From contig CAVRPP010000008.1 of NCBI GenBank assembly GCA_963723165.1, positions 62,001 through 126,000 on the forward strand: a stretch of DNA of 64,000 nt, given 5' to 3'. The position numbers were made by a program, and so were the translations under genes. This document shows, one piece after another, positions 24,905 through 33,276 of this stretch (within the stretch, counting starts at the first letter, position 1; each line of letters starts with the position of its first letter). Under the pieces are notes generated by a model. The model made no database searches. It was not told the DNA's origin and saw only the letters and a program-made list of their open reading frames with translations. This stretch comes from UBA4744 sp963723165. GTDB lineage: Bacteria > Actinomycetota > Acidimicrobiia > Spongiisociales > UBA4744.

Positions 24905-25573
24905 TCAGCCCAACTTCTCGAGGCGGGGAACGGGCAGCGACTGCGTGAAGAACTCGATCAGGCGCCGGTGGGCATCAGCGGAAGCTGCAGTATCGTACCC
25001 GGGAGCCCCGTCATCCATGAACCCGGCCGCAACACCCTGATACACAACGAACGCAGCGTTCTGGATGCGACGATCGTCCATGCCGGCAGCGCCTGCGTCT
25101 TCTGCTCCATAGAGGCCGAGCACCGGAATGGTGAGCCGGAGCAACGACGTCACCGCGGTTTCATTCTCTTCCAGAGTTGTCGAGACGAGGGCCACAGCTC
25201 GCACCGAACTCTGCTCCTCCGCAAAGACCAGGCCGGGCCCGCCACCAGAGCCGAGACCGATGACGCCCACATGTCCTTCGATCGCCCAGTCGTTGACGGA
25301 AACGAATTCATAGGCTTCGTCGACCACCACGACTGCGTCGCCGCCGGTCCCGGGAACATCGATCGCCATGGTGGCCAAACCGTGCCTGGCGAGACGCCTG
25401 CTCAGATCTTTGTGGTGGGACGTCAGACCAGATTCAGGAAGGACCAGAACCGTCGGGAACCTCCCCGCCCGATCGGGACGCGCCAGATATCCAGGCCGGT
25501 GTCCACTTCCCACCGGAACGCCATAGCTGCCGTACAGGATGGGGAACGTGCCTTCGTGGGCGAGCACACTCAA
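24905..25573 (-). CDS. Dienelactone hydrolase-family protein lacking catalytic residues
   Basis: A 222-residue alpha/beta-hydrolase-fold protein, close in layout to dienelactone hydrolase. In that family the nucleophile is Cys in GxCxGG and the histidine lies in YPGAxHxF. The aligned segments here are HVGVIGLGSGGG (Gly108 at the nucleophile) and VVYQGVAAGFMDDG (Ala183 at the His). The acid appears kept (LYGAEDAG, D159). So two of three catalytic residues are missing and the protein is probably not a hydrolase. The TTG start has GGAG 8 bases upstream. It lies between the LCP gene and birA, with no obvious functional tie. Confidence 0.7.
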   Translation of the reverse strand: MSVLAHEGTFPILYGSYGVPVGSGHRPGYLARPDRAGRFPTVLVLPESGLTSHHKDLSRRLARHGLATMAIDVPGTGGDAVVVVDEAYEFVSVNDWAIEGHVGVIGLGSGGGPGLVFAEEQSSVRAVALVSTTLEENETAVTSLLRLTIPVLGLYGAEDAGAAGMDDRRIQNAAFVVYQGVAAGFMDDGAPGYDTAASADAHRRLIEFFTQSLPVPRLEKLG

Positions 25574-25626
25574 GGAATCAACTCCGGTCTCGTTGGTGGT
25601 TCAAGAGTAGCGATGCGCACTCCCGA

Positions 25627-26298
25627 CTATCTGACTTCCCAGACTTCACCGGAGGAAAGGGCGAGCCGACCGGAATCGGTTTCCACTAGCAAGCGCCCGT
25701 CGGTATCAATGTCAACGGCCTGTCCAATGCCATCGGGTTTCCAGCGGATGAATCGACCGATGGTCTCGCACACTCGACGGTACTCGGCGTGGCCCCACCC
25801 GTCCGGACCGCTATCAATGCGGACCAGCAGATCCTCACACCAACGGGATGCCAGCCTGGCGCCCTCGTCCGGACCCGGATCGGCGTCGTGGACGGCGCCA
25901 TAACCGGGCGGCGGGTCGGGCCACCATAGGTTGACGCCCAATCCAATCACCACCAGATCCTCGACGACTTCGAGTAAAAGCCCGGCGACTTTGGCTTCAT
26001 CGCGAAGCAGGTCGTTGGGCCATTTGCAGCTGATACCCTCGCCCAGAACTGATCGGGCAGCGAGACCGGCCACCAGGGACAAACGGGGCAGCTCGTCGCT
26101 CCGCCAACCTGCAGTTCGCACCGCCAGCGACGCTGCCACCGCTCGCGGAGCGGTCTCCCACCGTCGACCGACCCGACCCCGGCCGGCGGATTGGTGAGCC
26201 GCAACCACCAACACCGGAGCCATATTTGCCCGCGCAGCCGCCTCATCCTGGGTGGATGGGATATCCTCCAGCACTATCGAGACATAGGGTGTAGCCAT
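25627..26298 (-). CDS. birA: Biotin-[acetyl-CoA-carboxylase] ligase
   Basis: A 223-residue enzyme that makes biotinyl-AMP and attaches biotin to a carrier lysine. Seen are the biotin/ATP loop GRGRVGRRW, the catalytic KWPNDLL and GLLLEVV. There is no N-terminal helix-turn-helix, so it is a catalytic-only form without repressor function. It is divergent from pccB with only about 43 bases between starts. Biotinylation of the neighbouring carboxylase subunit (its EAMKMEN site at K551) is the clear job. Confidence 0.93.
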   Translation of the reverse strand: MATPYVSIVLEDIPSTQDEAAARANMAPVLVVAAHQSAGRGRVGRRWETAPRAVAASLAVRTAGWRSDELPRLSLVAGLAARSVLGEGISCKWPNDLLRDEAKVAGLLLEVVEDLVVIGLGVNLWWPDPPPGYGAVHDADPGPDEGARLASRWCEDLLVRIDSGPDGWGHAEYRRVCETIGRFIRWKPDGIGQAVDIDTDGRLLVETDSGRLALSSGEVWEVR

Positions 26299-26341
26299 CC
26301 GACCGTCCCGTGAGTCAAACCTGCGTCCAATATATCCCGGG

Positions 26342-27898
26342 GTGAGGGTGGGAACCGAACAACGAATCGAAGAACTTCGCAGGCTGCGCGATGAAGCCCT
26401 CCACAGCGGGAGTCAGCGCGCGGTCGACCGGCAACACGAACAAGGCAAGCTCACCGCCCGCGAGCGCCTGGAACTCCTTCTCGACAAAGGCTCCTTCCAG
26501 GAGATCGACATGCTGGTGCGTCACAAGGCAATCGGCTTCGGCATCGAGGAAAAGCGCCCGGCCGGGGATGCCGTCGTGACCGGATGGGGAACCATCGAAG
26601 GCAAGACGGTTTTTGTGTTTGCCGAGGATTTCACGGTGTTCGGGGGAAGCCTTGGACGCGCGGTCAGCGACAAGATCTGCAAGGTGATGGACACGGCGAT
26701 GAACGTAGGGGCACCCCTGATCGGCCTCAAAGACTCTGGAGGAGCGCGAATCCAGGAGGGCGTCGCGTCGCTCGACGGCTACGGGAGAATATTCGAGCGG
26801 AACGTAAGAGCCTCGGGCGTCATCCCGCAGATTTCCCTGATCATGGGCCCGTGCGCCGGAGGAGCGGTCTACTCGCCGGCCATAACCGACTTTGTCTACC
26901 AAGTGGACGGGTCCAGTCACCTGTTCATCACCGGACCCGATGTGATAAAGACGGTGACCGGCGAAGAAGTCACCTTCGAGGAATTAGGGGGCGCCACTAC
27001 CCATGCGAGCACGTCCGGCGTTACCCACTTCGTAGCCACCGACGGAAAATCGGCTCTCGAAGAGGTCAGATACCTGGTGTCTTTTCTCCCCCAGAACAAC
27101 ATGGAAGTGCCGCCGTACTTCACCCCTGTCGACTCGCCGGACCGCATGGATGACGATCTCGACTCGATCATCCCCGATTCGGCGAACCAGCCCTACAACA
27201 TGGTGCGACTGATCGAGCACGTCGTGGACGACGGCGACTTCTACCAGGTTCACGAGAACTGGGCCCAGAACATCGTCGTTGGCTTTGCCCGGCTCGACGG
27301 TTACACGGTGGGCGTGGTCGGGAATCAACCGCAATCCCTAGCCGGAACGCTTGACATCAACGCCTCCGAAAAGGGGGCTCGCTTCGTCCGCTTCTGTGAT
27401 GCTTTCAACATCCCGCTGGCAGTCTTTGTCGATGTTCCGGGTTTTCTCCCGGGCGTTGGACAGGAGCACGGCGGCATCATCCGCCACGGAGCCAAACTGC
27501 TGTACGCGTTCAGCGAGGCAACCGTCCCTCGATTGTCGGTCATCACCCGCAAGGCTTACGGTGGAGCGTATGTGGTCATGAACTCGCGGGGAATCCGGGC
27601 CGATGGAGTTTTCGCCTGGCCGTCCGCTGAGATCGCGGTAATGGGAGCACCCGGCGCGGTCAATGTCATCTTCCGGCGGGAGATCGCAGCAGCTGAGGAC
27701 CCCGAACAGCGCCGTGCCGAGTTGATCTCGGAATACGAGGAGCGGTTCAACAATCCTTATCGGGCCGCCGAACTCGGGTTGGTCGACGAGGTGATCGAGC
27801 CTCGACAAACCCGCCCTAAGCTCATCCGGGCGCTCGAGGCGTTGCGCAACAAGAGAGAAACCCTTCCCCCCAAGAAACACGGGAACATCCCCCTATGA
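26342..27898 (+). CDS. pccB: Acyl-CoA carboxylase carboxyltransferase (beta) subunit
   Basis: A 518-residue carboxyltransferase, PccB/AccD-type. The N terminus (LTARERLELLLDKGSFQEID) is typical. The crotonase-like halves carry GGSLGRAVSDKICKVMD, GLKDSGGARIQEGV and MGPCAGGAVYSPA, then FVDVPGFLPGVGQEHGGII, ITRKAYGGAYVVM and FAWPSAEIAVMGA. It transfers carboxyl from biotin to propionyl-CoA (or acetyl-CoA), giving methylmalonyl-CoA. Start codon GTG. The biotin carboxylase/BCCP subunit follows after 39 bases on the same strand; birA is divergent. With the methylmalonyl-CoA mutase at 31.6-33.2 kb it outlines propionyl-CoA to succinyl-CoA conversion. Confidence 0.95.
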   Translation: MRVGTEQRIEELRRLRDEALHSGSQRAVDRQHEQGKLTARERLELLLDKGSFQEIDMLVRHKAIGFGIEEKRPAGDAVVTGWGTIEGKTVFVFAEDFTVFGGSLGRAVSDKICKVMDTAMNVGAPLIGLKDSGGARIQEGVASLDGYGRIFERNVRASGVIPQISLIMGPCAGGAVYSPAITDFVYQVDGSSHLFITGPDVIKTVTGEEVTFEELGGATTHASTSGVTHFVATDGKSALEEVRYLVSFLPQNNMEVPPYFTPVDSPDRMDDDLDSIIPDSANQPYNMVRLIEHVVDDGDFYQVHENWAQNIVVGFARLDGYTVGVVGNQPQSLAGTLDINASEKGARFVRFCDAFNIPLAVFVDVPGFLPGVGQEHGGIIRHGAKLLYAFSEATVPRLSVITRKAYGGAYVVMNSRGIRADGVFAWPSAEIAVMGAPGAVNVIFRREIAAAEDPEQRRAELISEYEERFNNPYRAAELGLVDEVIEPRQTRPKLIRALEALRNKRETLPPKKHGNIPL

Positions 27899-27937
27899 AG
27901 TGCCTGTGCCCGGCTCATTCTCGAGGAGCTTCCAAGG

Positions 27938-29695
27938 ATGTCTGACATGCGTTCCTTGCTGATAGCGAACCGCGGAGAGATCGCGGTTCGCATCGTCCGG
28001 TCTGCCCAGGAGATGGGCTTGCGCACCATCGCCGTCTACTCAGAGCTGGACCGAGACGCCCTCCACGTAGATCTGGCCGACGAGGCGTGGAACATTGGGC
28101 CGGCCCCGGCCACGAGCTCGTATCTGAATATGGACCGGATCATCGAAGTAGCCGTCGAATCCAAAGCCGACGCCATCCACCCCGGATACGGGTTCCTGGC
28201 CGAAAACGCCGCGTTCGCCCAGAAGGTCATCGACGCAGGCATCATCTGGGTAGGTCCACCTCCGGAAGCGATCGCAACGATGGGCGACAAAATCGCCTCT
28301 CGCAAAGCAGCCGCCCGTGCCAAGGTCGACAGTGTTCCCGGCACGCTCGAACCACTCGGATCAGTCGACGATGCTCGCGCCGCGGCAGGAGAATTCGGCT
28401 ACCCCATCGCAATCAAGGCCGCCCACGGAGGAGGGGGCAAGGGCCTGCGGGTAGTGCACTCCGAAGACGAACTCGAATCTGCTTTCGAAGGGGCCCGGCG
28501 CGAAGCCGACGCGTATTTCTCGAACCCCGAGGTATATGTGGAGAAATACCTCGAATTTCCGCGCCACATCGAAGCCCAGATCCTGTGCGATGACCACGGG
28601 CACGCAGTGTTCCTTGGGGAACGGGACTGTTCTGTCCAACGTAGGCACCAGAAGCTGATCGAGGAGACTCCATCACCCGGATTGGACGAGAAGGGCCGGA
28701 CCCGACTCGGCAGAGCGGCACTGGCCGTTGCCAAAGCATGCGGTTACCGGAATGCGGGAACGGTCGAATTTCTGATGGATCGGCAGGGCAACTTCTACTT
28801 CCTCGAAATGAACACGCGCCTCCAGGTGGAACACACCGTGACCGAGATGGTGACCGGCATAGACATCGTCCAGGAGCAATTGCGCATCGCCCAGGGCTTG
28901 CCTCTCACCATTGATCGCGTGAAGGGCACCGGCCATGCCATCGAGTTCCGGATCAATGCGGAAGATCCCGCTCGAGACTTCCTTCCCAATCCCGGGCGGG
29001 TGGCCGAGTACCGGGAGCCGGCCGGGTTCGGGGTTCGGGTCGACAGCTGGATCCGGCCCGGAACCAAGGTCAGTCAGTACTACGACAACCTCATGGCCAA
29101 GCTGGTCGTGTGGGGCCCGACTCGCACAGATGCCATCAATCGGGCCCGCCGGGCCCTCCGTGAATTCCACATCCGCGGGGTTGCCACGACCATTCCCGCG
29201 CATATCCGGGTGCTCGAGCACCAAACCTTCATCGACGGCAAGCATCACACACGCTGGGCAGAGGATGAACTTGATCTGAGCGGAATCGTCCGTCCGACTG
29301 CGCCGGCTTTGCCTGAAGAAGAAGCGACGGCGCAGCGGGAGATCACGGTGGAAATCGGTGGTCGCCGCTACCTCGTCACCTACTGGATGCCCGAACTGCA
29401 GCCGGCCGGCTCCGGACGAAGGCCTGCCCCGCGCCGCAAACCCCCGAAGCTGTCGCAGCCCGGCGGCAATCAACTCGGAGAAGCCGGAGTGGTAACCGCC
29501 CCGATGCAGGGGACGATCGTGAAAGTGAACACAGCTGCCGGCCAACGCATCAATGCAGGGGAACCGATCTGTGTTCTCGAGGCGATGAAGATGGAGAACG
29601 AAGTGCGCAGTCCGATCGAAGGCGAAGTGATCGACCTGCGAGTTCGTCCCGGGGACACCGTATCCAGCGGTCAGGTAGTCGCCATCATCCGTTGA
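27938..29695 (+). CDS. Acyl-CoA carboxylase biotin carboxylase/BCCP (alpha) subunit
   Basis: A 585-residue fusion. Biotin carboxylase is at about 1-445 (LLIANRGEIAVRIVRSAQEM, the HPGYGFLAENA segment, ATP-grasp KAAHGGGGKGLRVV, EMNTRLQVEHTVTE), then a linker, and a biotin carrier domain at about 510-585 with the biotin lysine K551 in EAMKMEN. It carboxylates its own biotin using bicarbonate and ATP, then PccB acts. ATG at 27938 with GAGGAG nine bases upstream. It is in one operon with pccB. It is an AccA3/PccA-like enzyme and could also serve acetyl-CoA carboxylase. It ends opposite the convergent membrane gene. Confidence 0.94.
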   Translation: MSDMRSLLIANRGEIAVRIVRSAQEMGLRTIAVYSELDRDALHVDLADEAWNIGPAPATSSYLNMDRIIEVAVESKADAIHPGYGFLAENAAFAQKVIDAGIIWVGPPPEAIATMGDKIASRKAAARAKVDSVPGTLEPLGSVDDARAAAGEFGYPIAIKAAHGGGGKGLRVVHSEDELESAFEGARREADAYFSNPEVYVEKYLEFPRHIEAQILCDDHGHAVFLGERDCSVQRRHQKLIEETPSPGLDEKGRTRLGRAALAVAKACGYRNAGTVEFLMDRQGNFYFLEMNTRLQVEHTVTEMVTGIDIVQEQLRIAQGLPLTIDRVKGTGHAIEFRINAEDPARDFLPNPGRVAEYREPAGFGVRVDSWIRPGTKVSQYYDNLMAKLVVWGPTRTDAINRARRALREFHIRGVATTIPAHIRVLEHQTFIDGKHHTRWAEDELDLSGIVRPTAPALPEEEATAQREITVEIGGRRYLVTYWMPELQPAGSGRRPAPRRKPPKLSQPGGNQLGEAGVVTAPMQGTIVKVNTAAGQRINAGEPICVLEAMKMENEVRSPIEGEVIDLRVRPGDTVSSGQVVAIIR

Positions 29696-29715
29696 TCCGC
29701 CCCGACTACCGGATC
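29694..29715. terminator. Short hairpin between convergent genes
   Basis: GATCCG (29694-29699) and CGGATC (29710-29715) form a perfect 6-bp stem with a 10-base loop. It lies at the end of the carboxylase operon and beside the stop of the convergent membrane gene, so it could act as a bidirectional terminator. There is no T-run, so support is weak. Confidence 0.3.
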
Positions 29716-31552
29716 ATCCGCGGAGCTCGAGTATCTGCAGTACCGTACCCGAACCGGTTCCTGCCCCGTACGTGCCCGGAATCGCGATCCGACCTACCTC
29801 CAGGAATGACTCAGGATATCCGGGAATGAGATCACGGAGACACCCTTCGAGCTCCAGAGACGGTTTGTCGTTTTGTAACACGAGTCTGGTCAGGGCAACG
29901 TCTTCCGGGTGGGCTGCGAGTTGCTCACAATCGGTAGTTTGAAGCCCAGACTCCGGGGGGTTGATCCACAGATCACCCGGACCTACAGCGCCCAACATGT
30001 AGACCAAGCCTGGGAGCTTGGCAAAGGCCAAAACCCGGTCACCGGGCTCATAGTTCGTTTGCTCGAGAACGACCCGGTTGACTTGTTCCAGGAATTCCGC
30101 TCCGGGTGGGTCCAGCAGGATCCCGTGCAGACGAGCGATCCCGACAACCGGCTCCACCTGCTCCAACCGGGACGTAGGGAGCCGGTATGGATCGACGACT
30201 GTGCCGCTGAATGCCTGCGCGGCCAGCAGGAAGCCAACAACCGAAAGGGCGAGACCGTGCTCGATTACCGGCAGCTCTTCCGCCCGCGATCCCACTACAG
30301 CCAGGGCGACCACCAGAAACGCTCCGTAGCTTGCCGCGGCAACCAGCGAACCCCGCACGAGATGATTGTTTGTACCGACCGCAACTGCCAGGGGGAGCAG
30401 CAGGAGCGAACACATGAGCCACACAGACGCAGCCAAACGCGGCGACCCTGTCGAGATCGGCTTCGAGCGACGCCGGGACATCACGGTAATCGCCACCAGT
30501 GCCGCCACGACCACCGAGACGGCCAGCGTATAGCCCGCTCTCCGGTCCAAGTAGGCGGCGTCGGTCACCTCAACCAGTAGATAGGCGGCACCGGCTCCCG
30601 CCAGCAGGCGACGGAACCAGGTGTGCCGAACCGATGATCGGCCCGGCAACCGCCAGCCCGAATAGAGCGCAACCAGAGCAATGAGTCGCAGAGGGCTTTC
30701 GGTGAATGCACCCGCCAGCGCCCCGCCCAGGTCTGAGACATACCGCACAGCCAGTGCCGCCGGCTCGTGCGACGACGACGCCGCCAGACTGCTCCCCGAG
30801 CTGAGATCGGCGAAAGAGAACCAACCAGTGGGCACCGTGACCACGAGCAAGGAGCCGAGCAAAGAGCCGATGAACACGGAGTTGGGGCGTACAGCCCGGC
30901 GTGGTCCCAGCAACCCCCCGCAGACGACCACTACCAGCACAGCCATGAGGACCGCACTGGGCCACTTCACAAAGACGAGCAAGCCGACTGCCACGCCGGC
31001 CAGAACGCCGGGGAGCCATCTCGTCCGGTGGCGGGTCGAATCAGACGCGTATCGGCCCACAGAGATCAGCATCAATCCCAAACCCACCTCGGCCAGGGCC
31101 GCCGAAAGCGTGTTGTACGACAAGGTCAGTGGAAGCCACGAATAACCCAGGAGGCCCGCCACAGCAATGAAGGAAGTTACGGCTACGGACGACGGGAGGG
31201 CCGGATGAAGATGCGGCTGGAACCTGCGAAGCGTCAACAATACTCCCCTCGCCAGCACGGCCGCCGCGCCCAACAGAACAAGGAGCCCGGCCACCCGATA
31301 TCCGATGATGCCCGGTTCCCGGCTTCCGGGGAGCAGACCAACCAGCCGATGGAACTGCGAGGAGCCGGCGGGGGCGTTGTCGGACTGGGTGTAGAGCTGC
31401 AGGTAGTAGCCCTCGTCGGTGAGATCGAAACCCCGCCGGCTCGCCCATAGGACCGTCCCAACGACGCCGGCGAGGATGGCGACCAGGAGAACCTCTCCGA
31501 GCCGTGCTCCTACCGCGCTCCGCGGTGGTCTCGAGGTTTCGGTGGCAGGCAT
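29714..31552 (-). CDS. Polytopic membrane protein, probable GT-C glycosyltransferase
   Basis: A 612-residue protein with about 12 membrane helices in the first 450 residues and a soluble tail of about 160. The first extracytoplasmic loop holds FDLTDEGYYLQLYTQSD, and an Asp-Glu pair there is typical of the GT39/GT-C catalytic loop. A VKWPSAVLMAVL helix segment is similar to others in the class. This suggests transfer of a lipid-linked sugar outside the cell. Donor and acceptor are unknown. The family is not named with certainty; a general membrane protein cannot be excluded. It lies alone between convergent and codirectional genes, with about 60 bases separating it from the mutase stop. Confidence 0.72.
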   Translation of the reverse strand: MPATETSRPPRSAVGARLGEVLLVAILAGVVGTVLWASRRGFDLTDEGYYLQLYTQSDNAPAGSSQFHRLVGLLPGSREPGIIGYRVAGLLVLLGAAAVLARGVLLTLRRFQPHLHPALPSSVAVTSFIAVAGLLGYSWLPLTLSYNTLSAALAEVGLGLMLISVGRYASDSTRHRTRWLPGVLAGVAVGLLVFVKWPSAVLMAVLVVVVCGGLLGPRRAVRPNSVFIGSLLGSLLVVTVPTGWFSFADLSSGSSLAASSSHEPAALAVRYVSDLGGALAGAFTESPLRLIALVALYSGWRLPGRSSVRHTWFRRLLAGAGAAYLLVEVTDAAYLDRRAGYTLAVSVVVAALVAITVMSRRRSKPISTGSPRLAASVWLMCSLLLLPLAVAVGTNNHLVRGSLVAAASYGAFLVVALAVVGSRAEELPVIEHGLALSVVGFLLAAQAFSGTVVDPYRLPTSRLEQVEPVVGIARLHGILLDPPGAEFLEQVNRVVLEQTNYEPGDRVLAFAKLPGLVYMLGAVGPGDLWINPPESGLQTTDCEQLAAHPEDVALTRLVLQNDKPSLELEGCLRDLIPGYPESFLEVGRIAIPGTYGAGTGSGTVLQILELRG

Positions 31553-31612
31553 CCGAGCAGCCTACAGTCGACGTCCTCGAGGCCACATCCTGGAACCGAC
31601 GGAACGGGGTGC

Positions 31613-33202
31613 CTACCTCGACGGCCCCCGATAAGCACCAAAGACCTCACGTAATACGTCGGAGATTTCGCCTAGCGTCGCCGACGCCAACAGGGCTTCT
31701 TTCATCGGATACAACAGATTGGCGTCAGTCTGCGCGGCGACGCGGACACCATTCAGAGCCGCAGCGACCGGCTCGGCCGCCCTTGCCGCTCGCACGAGGC
31801 GGACGGCTCCAATCTGCCGGGCCTCGCCGACAGGATCGACCTTCAGAATCGGCACGTCCTCCCCCGTCTCATCGACGAACACGTTGACGCCGACGACGGC
31901 CGACTCCCCGCTATCGATCCGGCGGGCCGCGAGATAGGCGGCCTCCTCGATTTCACCCTGCTGGAAGCCGGCTTCAATCGCCGCCACAGCTCCTCCGAGA
32001 TCATCGATCCTGCGTATCAGCCCGGATGCTTTCGCCTCGACTTCGTCGGTCAGGCGCTCGACGAAATACGAGCCGGCCAGCGGATCGACCGTGTCGGAGA
32101 TCCCGGATTCATAGGCAATGATTTGCTGCGTGCGGAGCGCGATCCTGGCCGATCGATCGGTGGGCAACCCGAGCGCCTCGTCAAAGGCATTCGTGTGGAG
32201 AGATTGGGTGCCGCCGAGGGTGGCAGCAAGACCCTGCATGGCAGTACGAACGATGTTGTTCTCCGGCTGCTGCGCGGTCAGCGTGCTGCCCGCCGTTTGG
32301 GTGTGAAACCGCATCATCCAGGACTTGGGATCGCGAGCTCCGACCCGCTCCTTCATCAGCCCGGCCCACAAGCGCCGGGCTGCCCGGTATTTGGCGATTT
32401 CCTCAAACAGATGATTGTGCGCATTCCAGAAGAAAGAGAGACGGGGTGCAAAGTCGTCCACCAACAATCCGGCCTGTGTGGCTGCAGCGACGTAGGCCAA
32501 TCCGTTAGAGATCGTAAATGCCACTTCCTGAGCTGCCGTTGAACCAGCTTCTCGTATGTGATAACCGCTGATCGAGATGGTGTTCCAGGCCGGTAGTTCA
32601 CGAGCGCAATAGGAGAAGAGATCCGTGACCAGTCGCATGGAGGGACCGGGCGGATACACGTAGGTACCCCGGGCGATGTACTCCTTGAGAATGTCGTTTT
32701 GAACCGTACCGCGGATTGCGGTCGCCGGGACGCCACGCTCCTCGGCGACGATCTGGTAGAGCAGCAGAAGGATGGCAGCGGTGGAATTGATCGTCATGGA
32801 GGTGCTGACCTCGCCGAGCGGGATCTCATCAAAGAGCCTCCGCATGTCATCGATACTGTCGATGGCAACACCGACTTTGCCGACTTCGCCGACAGCCATG
32901 GGGTGGTCCGAATCCAGTCCCATCTGCGTGGGCAGATCGAAAGCGACCGAGAGCCCCGTCTGTCCTGCAGCTAGGAGCGAACGGAATCGGGCGTTGGTTG
33001 CTGCCGCGGTCCCGTACCCCGCGTACTGCCGCATGGTCCACGGCCGGCCCCGATACATGGTCGGATAGGGGCCGCGCGTGAAGGGATACTCGCCGGGCGC
33101 TCCCACCTCCGGGGGCACGTCTTCGGACCCATAGACGACCTCGATTTCGATGCCGCTCGAAGTGGTCCGTGGCGCCGGATGCGATGAGTCTTTTGTATTC
33201 AC
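31613..33202 (-). CDS. Methylmalonyl-CoA mutase, substrate-binding (large) domain only
   Basis: About 529 residues forming the TIM-barrel domain. The typical N-terminal stretch contains PYPTMYRGRPWTMRQYAG and GLSVAFDLPTQMGLDSDHP. The tyrosine in PYPTMY and the arginine in LKEYIARGTY match methylmalonyl-CoA mutase; isobutyryl-CoA mutase has Phe and Gln. The protein ends before the C-terminal cobalamin domain, so a separate B12-binding subunit is needed and is not in the window. Adenosylcobalamin could come from the PduO-type enzyme at 44.3 kb. The GTG at 33202 fits; a longer reading to 33340 would run under the PBP gene. It works after the carboxylase of this window. Confidence 0.93.
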   Translation of the reverse strand: MNTKDSSHPAPRTTSSGIEIEVVYGSEDVPPEVGAPGEYPFTRGPYPTMYRGRPWTMRQYAGYGTAAATNARFRSLLAAGQTGLSVAFDLPTQMGLDSDHPMAVGEVGKVGVAIDSIDDMRRLFDEIPLGEVSTSMTINSTAAILLLLYQIVAEERGVPATAIRGTVQNDILKEYIARGTYVYPPGPSMRLVTDLFSYCARELPAWNTISISGYHIREAGSTAAQEVAFTISNGLAYVAAATQAGLLVDDFAPRLSFFWNAHNHLFEEIAKYRAARRLWAGLMKERVGARDPKSWMMRFHTQTAGSTLTAQQPENNIVRTAMQGLAATLGGTQSLHTNAFDEALGLPTDRSARIALRTQQIIAYESGISDTVDPLAGSYFVERLTDEVEAKASGLIRRIDDLGGAVAAIEAGFQQGEIEEAAYLAARRIDSGESAVVGVNVFVDETGEDVPILKVDPVGEARQIGAVRLVRAARAAEPVAAALNGVRVAAQTDANLLYPMKEALLASATLGEISDVLREVFGAYRGPSR

Positions 33203-33276
33203 GGGTATCCTATGAGTCGCCGAAGGGGATGCTAACGGCAACTTTTCCGACTCCCCCTTCGTTAGGTAGTCCGGAG

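Noticed and set aside
33169..33276. Longer N terminus of the penicillin-binding protein
   Set aside because: It would overlap the 5' end of the divergent mutase gene. The shorter start gives a normal cytosolic tail before the membrane helix.
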